From: Labyrinthula sp. Ha | Lineage: Eukaryota > Sar > Bigyra > Labyrinthulida > Labyrinthulaceae | Length of the DNA stretch: 64,000 nt | Assembly: GCA_015227615.1 (NCBI GenBank) | Contig: JAALGZ010000001.1 | Coordinates: 620,001-684,000, forward strand | Direction: 5' to 3' | Shown here: in pieces, positions 11,464 to 23,026 of the stretch | How positions within the stretch are numbered: the stretch's first letter is position 1 | Layout of the letters: each line of letters begins with the position of its first letter | Position numbers and translations under genes: made by a program | The notes under the pieces: generated by a model | Databases searched by the model: none | Seen by the model: only the letters and a program-made list of their open reading frames with translations | What the model was told of the DNA's origin: nothing

Positions 11464-12808
11464 ATGATAAAATTTAAGTTTACAAGCGCAAGAACAGTGA
11501 TATATGATGTTCTTAGATACATGGGGTGGAAACAAACAGATCATGAAACAGAATGGAATTTTCATTGGTGCGAGCGAGACTGGATGGTTGATGTGTATGA
11601 TCAAGTTCATTTTCGTTTAGCCTCTACTCAGAAAATAAATCACTATAGAAATTCTAGAGAAGTTTCACGTAAAGATTTATTGATAAAGAACGTTAAGAAA
11701 CTGGAAAGGTATATGAAAAAAAATGGGGGATGTGCTTTATTAGAAAACAGGAAAAGCATAATTCCAGTATCCTTTGTGCTTCCAAGAGAGCATGCCCTTT
11801 TTGTCGAAGAGTTTAAAAAGAACAAACATAAAAAGGAAAATCTGTGGATCATGAAGCCGACTGGAAAATGTCAAGGAAGAGGAATTTTCATTATCCAAAA
11901 GCTTTCTGAAGTTTCTAAATGGAAAAACAATAGATCGCATACACTAATTTCAACTGCCGACGAATCAAATGAAGTTGAAAACTACGTTGTACAAAAATAC
12001 ATATCAAGACCTTTATTGCTGGGTGGCAGAAAATTTGATCTGCGACTTTATGTCTTAGTAACAAGTTTTCGTCCACTTCAGATCTGGCTTCATCGAGGTG
12101 GTTTTGCTCGGTTTAGCAGTAGAAAGTATAACACAAGTTCAAATGATATTAAAAACTCATTTGTTCATCTTACAAATGTTGCTGTTCAAAAAAAAAGCAG
12201 TAACTATGACAGAAACATAGGCTCAAAGATGGATTTGTTTAATCTAAAAAGACTTCTTATACTATATTTTTCACTTGATGAAATTTTGACCTTGTTTAGA
12301 CAGATTGAGGATATCATTGTCTTTTCGCTTCAATCGGTTGAAAATGTGATGATGCAGGATAAGAGATGTTTTGAGTTGTTTGGATACGATATTATTATAG
12401 ACACAAAGCTAAAACCATGGTTGTTAGAAGTAAATGCGTCTCCAGCTTTAAACTCATCTACAGAAAAGGATTATGAATTCAAGGTATATATCTTTCTCAT
12501 GAATAATCATAGTTTAAAATGTTAATGGACATGTTGCATGTTATTGATGTTGAAGGCAAGCGCAATGGCAAAGAGATTAGGGTAACGTGATGTCTTGCTT
12601 TATTCAATAGGTTGGTGGGTTTGATAAAATTTTCTCCTCCAAAAGACTAAATTTTGATAGCGAGTGCATGAATAAAACCTTTCTAGGATGTAGAATTCCA
12701 GACCAAGAGAATGATGAATTCCTACGAGAAAAAGCCGAACTAGTTTCAAATAAAGAAAACAAAGAGCAAAATAAGGTGCCAAAGCATTGCAAGAAAGTCT
12801 GGAAATAA
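11464..12808 (+). CDS. TTLL9: Tubulin polyglutamylase, TTLL9 orthologue
   Basis: Member of the tubulin-tyrosine-ligase-like ATP-grasp family; TTLL9 in other eukaryotes adds glutamates to axonemal tubulin and affects flagellar beating. Three exons (11464-12483, 12513-12581, 12611-12808) give 428 aa, close to the usual ~440. Diagnostic blocks in order: WNFHWCERDWM, WIMKPTGKCQGRGIF (ATP site, near residue 130), GGRKFDLRLYVLVTSF (near 185), FVHLTNVAVQK, then FELFGYDIIID and WLLEVNASPAL (metal-binding E and N, near 320). The spliced C-terminus MLMDMLHVIDVEGKRNG, VGGFD and TFLGC matches TTLL9 specifically. Both introns are 29 nt. The stop codon lies 3 bp from the stop of the convergent SCYL1 gene. 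Confidence 0.93.
12484..12512 (+). other. 29-nt intron 1 of TTLL9
   Basis: Starts GTATATATC and ends CATAG; phase 0, after the codon for K in DYEFK. Its removal restores the TTLL9 frame into FKMLMDMLHVIDVEG. Confidence 0.88.
12582..12610 (+). other. 29-nt intron 2 of TTLL9
   Basis: Starts GTAACGTG and ends AATAG; phase 0, between KEIR and VGGFD. The joined KEIRVGGFD aligns with the REKRVGGFD of vertebrate TTLL9. Confidence 0.9.
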
Positions 12809-12811
12809 AGT

Positions 12812-14995
12812 CTAGAAATTACTGAAAAAATCATCTTCTTCCATTTCTTGAGCGACAATATTATCTGCGGTTTTGGAAGAAACCTTCTTTTCTGGTTCCA
12901 TTGAGAGCAAATCATTTTCTTCCAAGTTATCGAATAAATCATCTTCTTCTTCACCCATGTCCATTTCGGCAAAATTATTATTCATTGATTCAAAAGTAGA
13001 AAATTTTTTCAGCTTTATCTCACTTGAAGTATTTGCGACCAAAGGTTTTGATACCTCTGTTTTCTTAATATTAATCTCAGCCACTCTGGGCTTTGGCTTA
13101 GTTTCCTCATAACCAATGGACGATGCTATTTTTTTAGAATACTTTGTAATATTAGATCCCCAGGCTCCACTAGCTTCTGTAGCATCACCTTGCCCACTGT
13201 CTTCTATTTTGGATTCAATTAGTTGACTTACCTCCTCTAACTTTGAAACTACCTTGTGTATTGCGATCTTGGCTTCATTCCTCACAGTCTTATGGCCATC
13301 GACCATTGCTAAAGCAAGTGACGGTAATATCTTGGTTGCAAAGTGCTTTCCTTGAATTATAATTTTTTCTCTTGTCTTCAAAGAGTTAGCGTCGTCTACT
13401 ACAAAGAAGGTCAAAGATGAGATTATCGCCTTTATTCCTGCTGTTCTTGTATGATGCTGACTACTTTTTAGTGCCTTTGGAAACACACCCATTATAACTT
13501 TAACTCTTGTTTCTTCTGAAAAGAACCCTAGAAGCTTGGAAAGACAAACAACCGTATTCGTAATAATAGAAGGTTGAGGATCTTCTAAAAGTTTTAGTAA
13601 AGCTTTTATAACCACGTCATTAATATTCTTGGAATCTAACTTACCCGCAATTACGGTTATAGCTCGAAGGGTCGCTTCTTTCATAGCAACGCTGTTATCT
13701 GAAAATCCAGATATTATTCTTGTAAACAAAGAATGTGGTGGTTTATTAAGCTTCTCTTGAGGTATATATTCAATGAACAAGGGAAGACTTTTCAGAACTT
13801 CTAGTCTTCCTTGCCTGTCTTTGGAGGAGAAGGCTACGTACATCGCAGGAAGAAATACTTGATCTAATACCTGCTCTTTCTCAGTTGAATCTGATTTCAT
13901 TATAGGATCCATGATTTTTAGAACACAACTCCATATAGCTGATGGGATACTTTTCTTACCGCCTACATTTGGAACTTCACCTTTTCTCATATTTTCAAAC
14001 TCTAAAAGTTTTTTCAATGAAGGAATAAGTTTGTAACTCAAACTCACACGTGGGAACTTACCTAGAGTTTTCTCTAACTCTGTCAAGAACTCAATCTTCT
14101 CTCTATTAGTTTTGAAATTAGCTTCTTCGAAGAAATTCATCGTCTTGCAAAATGATATATTTCTCAATTTTTGAATGGCCTGTGAAGAAAAAACATTTTC
14201 TATACCAGGTCTGCTATCAAAATCAGAAATAGTAAAGTTTTTGACAAAACTTTGAAACATTTGAGGCAACTTAGCCAGTTTGCTTTTATCGTAGACATCA
14301 CCAGAATCATAAAATTTTCCATTAAAGCACTCAAATATAATACAACCCAGTCCAAATATGTCTACTTTGCTAATATCAGAATACATGCGTTTGACTTCGT
14401 TAAACCTTCTTTCTTTAGGACAATATGTCGCTGGTAAGATGTTTGGATTTTCTAGTGATAAGTGACCTAGTGTTCTCCCAATTGAGTCCAAAGGCTCAGT
14501 TAAAAAGAAACAAAAAAGCTTAAATTCACCCCCAGGGGTAACAAATACCGATGGAGGAAACATGAGGCCATGAAAAGATTTACAATCTACGTTTACAAAT
14601 TTTAGAGCTTGAAGAAGTGAAACAGTTCCCCAGGAGAGAATCATTTGAAGTTCCTGTTTTGTTAATAAATTTGCAGTAAGAAAATCTGACAGTGGAAGGC
14701 TTTTTTCAGTAACAATTATTATTAGATCGCTCGTTTCAATTCCATCGAGAAAGGTGAGCAAATTTGGGTGACGTAATATTTTAGATCTTTTGAAAAAATT
14801 TTTTGCAAGCTCCCATATTTTACTTTTATCCTTAATACCTTTCAAATCAGATTTTTCTAGTTTTAGTATTGTCACCGGGGAGCCATCAGATTTAGCTTTG
14901 CCGTCAAAGACTTTAAAACCAAGAAAAGGAAACGTTTTGCTTGGAATTTCGCCTTCAATCTTATAAGGTAGAGAAGCAGATGCTTGGTTTCCCAT
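12812..14995 (-). CDS. SCYL1: SCYL1-family pseudokinase with HEAT repeats
   Basis: 727-aa SCY1-like protein. In animals SCYL1 is a catalytically dead kinase that binds COPI coats and supports Golgi-to-ER traffic. Residues about 1-290 form a degraded protein-kinase fold: PNLLTFLDGIE, then FHGLMFPPSVFVTPGGEF where an active kinase would have HRDxKxxN, and no DFG (it reads LFCFFL). KVDIFGLGCIIFECFNG is the helix-F region. Residues about 300-600 are HEAT-like repeats (ATLRAITVIAGKL, ITNTVVCLSKLLG, TRTAGIKAIISSL). The C-terminal 120 residues are acidic and end EEDDFFSNF, where animal SCYL1 carries a basic COPI-binding tail, so coat binding may differ. No intron. Its stop codon lies 3 bp from that of TTLL9, so the 3' UTRs must overlap coding sequence. 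Confidence 0.92.
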   Translation of the reverse strand: MGNQASASLPYKIEGEIPSKTFPFLGFKVFDGKAKSDGSPVTILKLEKSDLKGIKDKSKIWELAKNFFKRSKILRHPNLLTFLDGIETSDLIIIVTEKSLPLSDFLTANLLTKQELQMILSWGTVSLLQALKFVNVDCKSFHGLMFPPSVFVTPGGEFKLFCFFLTEPLDSIGRTLGHLSLENPNILPATYCPKERRFNEVKRMYSDISKVDIFGLGCIIFECFNGKFYDSGDVYDKSKLAKLPQMFQSFVKNFTISDFDSRPGIENVFSSQAIQKLRNISFCKTMNFFEEANFKTNREKIEFLTELEKTLGKFPRVSLSYKLIPSLKKLLEFENMRKGEVPNVGGKKSIPSAIWSCVLKIMDPIMKSDSTEKEQVLDQVFLPAMYVAFSSKDRQGRLEVLKSLPLFIEYIPQEKLNKPPHSLFTRIISGFSDNSVAMKEATLRAITVIAGKLDSKNINDVVIKALLKLLEDPQPSIITNTVVCLSKLLGFFSEETRVKVIMGVFPKALKSSQHHTRTAGIKAIISSLTFFVVDDANSLKTREKIIIQGKHFATKILPSLALAMVDGHKTVRNEAKIAIHKVVSKLEEVSQLIESKIEDSGQGDATEASGAWGSNITKYSKKIASSIGYEETKPKPRVAEINIKKTEVSKPLVANTSSEIKLKKFSTFESMNNNFAEMDMGEEEDDLFDNLEENDLLSMEPEKKVSSKTADNIVAQEMEEDDFFSNF

Positions 14996-15238
14996 TTTAT
15001 TTATGATTTATTTCTTCAATTGATTTTTCGGAGAATTAGGTGCTGTTTTGTTGATGGCTCTTATTCTTAATCAAACTTTCTCACGGATTTTATTCTCAAT
15101 CTAACTTTCGGGTAATGTCATACTGAAATTTGAGATAATTGTCACTTTTGGTTAGGCTTTTGGGTAAAGTCTCATTTCCCATTCAAGTCAGAAGATATCT
15201 AACAAGAGGAAAGCAAGAGAGAAAAACACATACAGAAG

Positions 15239-16219
15239 TTAATACATTTTAAATAGTCCATACACTACTTTTTCTGTACATTTATAAGTTTCAAGTCTAA
15301 ACAAGTAATAATTCAACATAAACCCAAGAGAAGCAAGACCATGCCAGGCAGCGTGAAACTGAAACTTTGAATGGCTATAACACGGCATGTTCACAAAATC
15401 TTCTTGAAAGAACATAGCCAAAAGAAAACACAAGCCTACTCCAAAAAGTATTCTATAGTCTAGTTCTGTATCTGTTTGAATAAATTTGCCAAGATTCGTT
15501 TCTTTTCGAAGGAACACCGCTATTCTTTCACTTCTCACTGTAAAATTAACTACTGCAAGAATAAAGATTCCGCTTACGAGAGGCTCCAAGATTTTAAGTA
15601 ATCCAATTTCTATACCAAGATCCGGATGATACACATATAAAAGTATAACTCCAAAGCAAATGCTTGTCATTCCTTTAAAGAGCAAATTAAAAGCAAAACT
15701 TTTTTGAAAGAGAAGCTGCATAAAATACATCAAAAGAAGAGTAACATACACCAACATGGATGCTTGATCATATTTATGAGTTTCTTTACTAGGATGAGCA
15801 TGAAATATAAAAGATCCAATTCCAAGAAAAATAAGACCAAGTCCAAATAGTGAACCATAAAACCAACCTTTAGTTATCTCATTACTAATTAAATTCTCAT
15901 CTCTCGAAAAGGCATCAGCAATCTGCAGAGCAAAGATTATTCCTCCAAAGTAAATGAAACCAAAATTACTGACTGAGTTAAACCTTTGAGCTAGCAATCC
16001 ATCCTGTTTTTGTTCTTCACAGTAGCTTACTCTGCGCCATCTTCGATCCCACTCAGATGCCCAATTAAACTCAACTTCCAAGTCCAAGTAAAGTAAAATA
16101 CAAAAGCAAGTTAGACAGAGTAAAGACCATAAAAATGTTGCAATGATGCATGTCTTCTTCGAAACTGGAAAAAGGTAGACCGTATTCGTTTCCTTATCTA
16201 CTTTTACTGCTTCGTTCAT
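15239..16219 (-). CDS. Alkaline-ceramidase-like (CREST) membrane hydrolase, copy 1
   Basis: 326-aa protein with about seven membrane spans, in the CREST superfamily with alkaline ceramidases, which cleave ceramide to sphingosine in ER or Golgi membranes. The metal-site pattern is visible: CEEQ after the first span, FNSVSNFG, GSFIFHAHP (Ser and first His), HKYDQASM (Asp) and FHAAWHGL near residue 291 (two further His of the zinc site). The two residues between Ser and His, and the His-Pro after it, differ from typical ceramidases (SxxFHxTL), so the substrate may not be ceramide. Starts MNEAVKVDK. A paralogue lies at 23027-24010, on the same strand, 6.8 kb away. SCYL1 begins 243 bp downstream. 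Confidence 0.82.
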   Translation of the reverse strand: MNEAVKVDKETNTVYLFPVSKKTCIIATFLWSLLCLTCFCILLYLDLEVEFNWASEWDRRWRRVSYCEEQKQDGLLAQRFNSVSNFGFIYFGGIIFALQIADAFSRDENLISNEITKGWFYGSLFGLGLIFLGIGSFIFHAHPSKETHKYDQASMLVYVTLLLMYFMQLLFQKSFAFNLLFKGMTSICFGVILLYVYHPDLGIEIGLLKILEPLVSGIFILAVVNFTVRSERIAVFLRKETNLGKFIQTDTELDYRILFGVGLCFLLAMFFQEDFVNMPCYSHSKFQFHAAWHGLASLGFMLNYYLFRLETYKCTEKVVYGLFKMY

Positions 16220-19200
16220 CCTTTTCCTCTTGAACTACTCTTTATTTCGTCCAAACGTATAAAAACAGTTTCTTATAAATAAAGAGTTATTTATTTTCCG
16301 AGCTGCAAATTCAATATTTCTCTCGCTTTGTTTGAGATAACTTTGCTTAGTGTACTTTCAATAAACTCCTTAGAAAATATTTCTTCTTCCTCTATATTCA
16401 TGCCGTATAACGTTTAATGAGCAGTTCCCGGAGGGAAAACATAGAGGCGAACTGCAGTACTAAAGTACGAAGAGTTTCCCAAAGCGTCAATACAAATGAA
16501 GGTGTTTCTGTACTATTTAATCTTCCACACGAACCTTTTCGACAATATAACCACGCATAACACCGCGTCTCGGGGACATCTCGTGGTTGGTGTTTGTCAC
16601 TCTATACCAGAATTTTCGGGACAACTTAACGGATAAGGACTTACAAGGAATACTGCTCTGTCGTCTTTGTGCTAGGAAAGTTTAACCAGATAACGAAAGT
16701 ATCGTGACATGAATTTTGGGCAGAAATTTCGTTTGTTAAAGAAACCTATATTCTGCCAAGGTTCTGGAGAAGGTAGCAGTGTTTTATTGTGGACCGCGTG
16801 TACTCCTAGAGTACAAAAGAGAAAAGAAGAATTATATGACTTCTGAGAGTTTTATTTTAGATAATTAAACCTAAGATTATACAACTAGCCCCATGCTTCT
16901 GCTGTCGAGAACTAAGAGTACTTCGATTGATTGCTTCTAAACTGACTGGGCCTAGCGACATAAAGCACTACGAGTCTGTGCCGCCCGCTATACCTTGTTA
17001 TTCATGCCTAAGATTCGTTCTACCGAATACAATGTTAATTTTTGGGATAGTTATGTAGCCTGAATTCCACTACTCTATTGATGGACTTCATATGCTGGCA
17101 GTAGCAGGGTACCCAAGTTCATTCAACTAATCTCTGTCTTGCTGTAGCTTCCATCTTCATGATTATTCCCCCAAGAACAATAAGAAAAACTATCCAACGT
17201 GTAAGAATTATAATTAAGAACTCCATATTTCTTAGCTGAGGCAAATAACATCCCAAAAACACGAAACAACTATGCAAGGCTTCTATGAAGTATATTAACA
17301 TAATAACAAGAGATTTTAAGATTGCTCAGCTGATTCTAAATGTAAAATACCGACTTAAGTTCTTAGTTTGTGAGCGCTCCGTTGAATTAATGTATATGTT
17401 ACATTATGGTGATTAAAAAATGTGGAGATGTTTTTCAGAGTCTAAGAGACTTTGGAAGGTCTGATCAAGGGGTGTTTAGCAGCTAGTTAGTTAAGCTGTT
17501 CCTATTGATTTTTTTCGTTCTATTTATTTAAATTTAGTAAGAGGTTATTGTCAGGGTCACTTGGAGTTGGCTTTTAATTGTAGATAAGAAAACTCTATTG
17601 TAAGATTTTCAAAAGGTTTTAACCACTTTATTGGTGAGGAAGCAAGGTTCTTGATAAATATTCCTGGTATAATTAGATTCAGAAAAATAAAAAGCCCAAT
17701 GCAAGTAGGTTGCGGATTTTATATTTACTAGAACAGTTTCACAGCAGGTAGCAGCGGTTTCAAAACAGGCATATTGAGTTGAGATTTGGGCCACGGGAAA
17801 GATGCCACAATACCTATTAAAATATATTAATAAGCCTCAATAGAACCCTAATAGCTACCAAAACTATTGGAAAGTATAAAATAAATAAAAAATAACCAGA
17901 AATTTATAGTTAGGTGCCGCCTAGAGATGAGATTAAAAGACACTAAGAAAAAATTGAAAACTTAGAATGAAACATAACCAATACTTCAGGGCCGATGTAG
18001 TTATATCCCAATAGAAAATGAACTGGACATAATCTTTCTACTCTCATGCAGACTTTGCAATATGAATGGATATTTGGGTTGATTAGCCGTGTTAATTTTA
18101 TCTGTATCTGAAATCTTCTTCTGGGGTAGATAATGCACTTGGGACTAATTATTTCTTCTTAATTGGTATCCTATTGAGTTGATAAAATTGCTAAACTAAC
18201 TATATTATAACTTAATCGGAGATTGGTTTAATTAAGGAACGTGTAGCTATTGTAGATGCGGGGAAAAGCTTAGCTGTTAGTACTAAGCTTCTTATTTATG
18301 GAAAATTATAGGCATATTTATACGGGATATACCCCATAAGTATCAAAGGGTTTGAGATCTATTGCTGGATATTCCAATAAGCCTTATGTGACGAAAATAT
18401 TATATGCTTCCATAGTAGGGAATTTCATAACTAGGTGAATGAAGAGTAGCAAAGAAATATGAACCTCTGTGACTCTCAATGCAGTACCACTGGCGAGAAA
18501 TGCACTTGAGTTTTGAATTTAACTATTCTTGAACTAGCTAAAGCAGCCTTTTAAAACTTGTAGATTATGTAAGAAGACCAATCTAGTTTAGTATATTGAT
18601 GTTCTTTAGCATAAAATAAGTATAAATTAAACTGTCCTGTATCACAATGCAAATATATAAAAACTGTGACCATTCTTAAGATGCTCGCGTGGCTTTATAC
18701 TAGAATATAATAATATATATTTAATGTACCAAGCTAGATTTCAAAAGTAATTTCTACACTGCTGTTAGTGCAATTTTTTTTCAATATATCAAGGGCAACA
18801 AAAATAATCAGAAGCCATTGAAGAGATCAAACTCGTCAAATCAAATGTCGAATGGCCTCAGTAAGAATAAGTGCAATATGACAACATTCCCTGTACTGAT
18901 ATGTATCTCCATAAGGAGCTACCTAGATTAAGAATTTCTTCTGTTTGGCACTTCAAGAAAAAATAAGATAGCTAAATATAATCACTGCTATAGTATTATA
19001 TCTAGGGTTTGTCAGAGGAGAGCATATCGATGCAAACTTAATTTTGTATCGGATGAAGTTGCGTCTCTATTTGAAGGTTAAAAGAATCAAAGTGGCTTAA
19101 TTTAAAGGTGTAATTGACCTCTTAATTTAAGTAATCGATATTGGTCTTCTTATTGAATGAGGCAATACTCAACTTAGGAAGTGTAACACCCACAATCAAG

Positions 19201-22200
19201 TTGGAGAATTAATACAAAGGTCTAAAATGACGGGAATCTGAAAAAAATCCTTAATACTGAAATCTGAATATGGATGATAGGGAAAGAGGTAAGTTTGATA
19301 CTAGATAAACTGAATGACGCTTTGAAGCTCACAGGCTCAGCCACAATAAGCATTTATATTGTCTATGAGAAGTAAGGGTACACTTCAAGAAGTCAAATAA
19401 GAAATTGGGTCAAGAATTCATAGTAAAAAGAATATAATTTTGTGGGAATTATCATTTGTGCAGGAACAAAACATATCAATTAACATAATAATAGCACCAG
19501 GAGATTAATTACTGTGGCTATAAACAAAACTATAATGGGGTCTAGCTATCAGAGACTCTTTGCAAATGAATATTAATCACATAGAAAAATATCTGTCCCA
19601 GGAAGGTTAAATTCAGGAAGATTAAAAGTTACAGTCCGAAATATGTCAAGTATTAACAAGCAACTTCTAATTAAGTAATTTTCCTTAGTTTAAATATATT
19701 TAGAACGTGTATTAAAAAATTTACGCTTCGGTGTTTGCGGATAAAATAGGAGATATCTGAAGTAAATAAAAGTAATTATCAACCCCTCCCCCACCAAACT
19801 TTTACTAACATCAATATTGGATTGTTTCTGGCTATTATATACTTCAAAAGAAATGTTAGCAGCTAAGGTTATTGATTTTTTTGGACATGATATATAGATA
19901 TTAGATTCATCTTCTGACTTTATTCGGATCATTGTGTACTGGTATATTTCATTTACAAGGTTTGTAGGGAACTAGAGAGTTGAAATTCGATGACATATTT
20001 CTATCTCTTGTTGAATTTTTCTAGAAATTATTTGGATCAAACTATTTTGATTATGAGATCGAGGCATAGTACTTGGGGGACTTTTATTCCCTAAATCGTA
20101 ATCCTTAGAACATTTTGATATGTTGTAAAATAAATTTACGTATCCTATGCATAGTTTTTTGACCCATGAGACAAATCATCAAGAAGAAAAGTATGATCGT
20201 TTAGCGAACAAAACTGGAAAATATATGTTCAAAACATGACTACAAGCCAAACTAGTTTCTTGGTTATGATTCAAACAGTAAATTCCCTTACCTTATTTTT
20301 CCTGTTCATAGGATTCAGTCATTACATTATCTTATCTGCAAAAGTCTCTGCAAGGGTTGTTTAGCTATTCCTTGCTTCAACGAATGCCTAGATCGATATA
20401 TATATTATAAGTGTTTTCCCAAGAAAAGAAGTACACAATTGGGAGGAACAAAAAAACGTAGAAAAATATTTCTTGAAAAAAAATCTTGTGAAGGCGTGGA
20501 ATCTGCCATAATTTCATACCTATATGATGCTATATATATTTGCTATCTTTCAAATGTAGACCCTATGAAGAATTGTTAAAGGAGCAATTTTCAAAGAGTA
20601 TGATCTAATTCATGATTGTGACCACAGTCTTTCAAAGAAAATTTCAAAACTAATCAATAGAATGACTTTTGTTGCACCTCATTCGAGTATTATATTCTCT
20701 GCTCTGTAATACCTTTAACAAGCAAGATTTCAAATTAGACTGTTTAGATACTCATACGCAAAATGACGCAGAACTCTTAAGTTACAAGAGTATAGGGCTC
20801 TTATTGCAAAAAAATTAAATTGATGGCGACTTTTAGTTTCGTGCAATAAAAAAATTAAATCATGACACTAAGCACTAGAAAAACTTCAAACCATGGTTGG
20901 GAACCCCGTGAACAAAGTATGGTGGTCATAGGTGACCTTGATTTTATCAGCAAGTAGTGCCAAATCAATTTACTGAAAGTTGCTCGTCCAATCAGCAATA
21001 AAAACGTTTAAATGTGTATCCAAGTCGCCAACCTATAATAAATAAACTAATAAGACTCTCATGGATATACCCCATTTTAACCACCCACCCTTGAAATTCG
21101 CACTGTCGAAGATCATGAAACCTCTATTAACCTGGAACCACCAACGCTGAATCCTATGTACCAATCCATATTTTCTGCCACTACCCTAAGAGCTGAATAG
21201 ACTTTTTTAAGGAAATAAATACTAATACTTATTTTGCTGGCTCAGATATACCTCTATGGGGACGTGATAACCAAGCTGTGAACATTAGAGAAAAACAGCC
21301 CGTGTAGACAGAAATAGTACTTATTAAAAAATAGTGGATTTAAAAAGAACTACAGCTTAGCGAATGATCAACAAGATCATCCTTCAGATATGATTACCGA
21401 TTTAAATGTTGTTAACATTTCAAGTTTAAATTCTTGAAGTGTTACTGCTAGAGCAGAGTTCTTGATGCATTAAGGACTAGTTGTAATCCATTGCTGTAAC
21501 TTCTTCTACTTAATCTTACACTTTTTGAAGCAGTCACACAATAGAACTCAAACATTTGGAAATATACGCACGTAGAACTATAATATATAGTTGAACTAAA
21601 TACGTAAAAAGATAAAAGAAAAACATTCAAGACAAAATTATGGATTTAATAAGCACTTAGGAACAGTTTACGTATGGTCATGACTGATCCACTGACAAGC
21701 AACTATAAATTTTGATACTGTCCTGCATAGCCAACAATTACATGCTGCTTGATTGCAATACTTATCTCTCAAATGATGTATAGCGATATAATCTAAGAGT
21801 TACGCACATATGGGTATTTCACTATTTTACTTCTTAATTTTTAATTTTGTCTGTTGATTTCTTCCTTAGATACTGGTGAATAGTGCTTCAATTCTCAAGA
21901 AATTTATTCTCTTGAAGAAGACTTTCAGAGGATTTTGTAGGGAATTATCTTATCGCTCGAGAACTAAAAATCAAGACTTGTTCCCCTTTCTATTTTTTAA
22001 TAAATATTGCTTACTGCCTTCCCCGAAATATTCCTTTTTACTAAGCTATGTATTTTTTTTTCATAAAGCATACCATATATATAATTCATCTAAGGTTGGA
22101 TATGAATGTGAATCCACATCAAATAGGCCCTCTCTGATATAAATTAATCATACGCGGCATTTCAATGATGATTTGATCACTTTGGTCTCTAAAGTTCTTC

Positions 22201-23026
22201 TTAAAAGAAATTCTCTTTCACATTTAGTTCTTAGACTAACTGCTGAACTCAACTATTTCCATATCTGACAATATCTGTCCCTACTTCGCAAATGAGTAAA
22301 TGTCACAACTACCCAACTAAATTACGGATGCTACTCTATTAATCTTAACCCTACATCCAAAATGTATTCAACTGCAGAAACACCTTGTACCTGCCAGGCA
22401 CTTGGTGTAAGCATTTAAGTCTACTTTTTACATACATTCTGCACAAAGGTTCCGACGCATTAGCCTATATTAACAGATCATGCAGTCGATGTCGACCATT
22501 CAAAATGTGTGCTACGGATCATTCCAGACTGGTTATATCCCAGAAATTTCTTGTTATTGGTAGGGATAATAGAAGCACCCCAAATTGACTCAGACATCTC
22601 TCAAGAACCTTAGCTGTCGGTTCTTTTAATATTTGCTACTGTTTATTCATAATTTACATACTTTCATGAAAAAATTATTTTAAGAGTCCTAAGTAATGTC
22701 TTTTCTCAAATCTAATGCCTCCGATGTCTCCTGAAATCGGAGCTCAACTCATAAATATAACTAATACAGGTTTGATACCTCAGTAACACCAAACGATCCC
22801 TGTTGACTGCACAGAAAAAAATGCACCACTACTTCCTGGTGTAGGTTCACTTTAGCCATCACAGCATTTTTGGCTTTCCATATGTGTTCGTTTCCTATTT
22901 CTTACCCTATATAAGAGCACTGATTTTCTCTATCGGACCCATAAAATTTCATCTACTGATCGAAGAATTGCAAAGAAGATTAGGCTAAAAGAAAATCCGC
23001 AAAAAAACAACAAAGCAGAAACTAAA
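16220..23026. other. AT-rich gene desert between the two CREST paralogues
   Basis: 6.8 kb without a supported gene. Short frames (for example 17119-17301, 19690-19932, 21876-22142, 22385-22588) show no family motif and are scattered on both strands. About 16,420-16,860 is richer in GC and holds inverted repeats, listed separately. I see no LTR, LINE or tRNA signature. Given the flanking duplicates, this stretch may have been copied or inserted along with the duplication. Confidence 0.55.
16549..16588. repeat. GC-richer inverted repeats (possible structured RNA or regulatory hairpin)
   Basis: AACCACG (16549-16555) pairs perfectly with CGTGGTT (16582-16588). A second pair, AACACC and GGTGTT, starts just inside the left arm and ends just outside the right one, so the two hairpins would compete. 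The surrounding 400 bp are clearly less AT-rich than the rest of the desert. The patch lies 330 bp upstream of the first CREST gene. Function unknown. Confidence 0.4.

Noticed and set aside
18780-19350. Stretch with faintly protein-like translations (EAIEEIKLVKSNVEWP).
   Set aside because: Many stops in all frames and no convincing alignment with any element in the window.
22385-22588. 67-codon cysteine-containing frame in the desert.
   Set aside because: No recognisable domain, no neighbouring frame that continues it, and low coding character around it.
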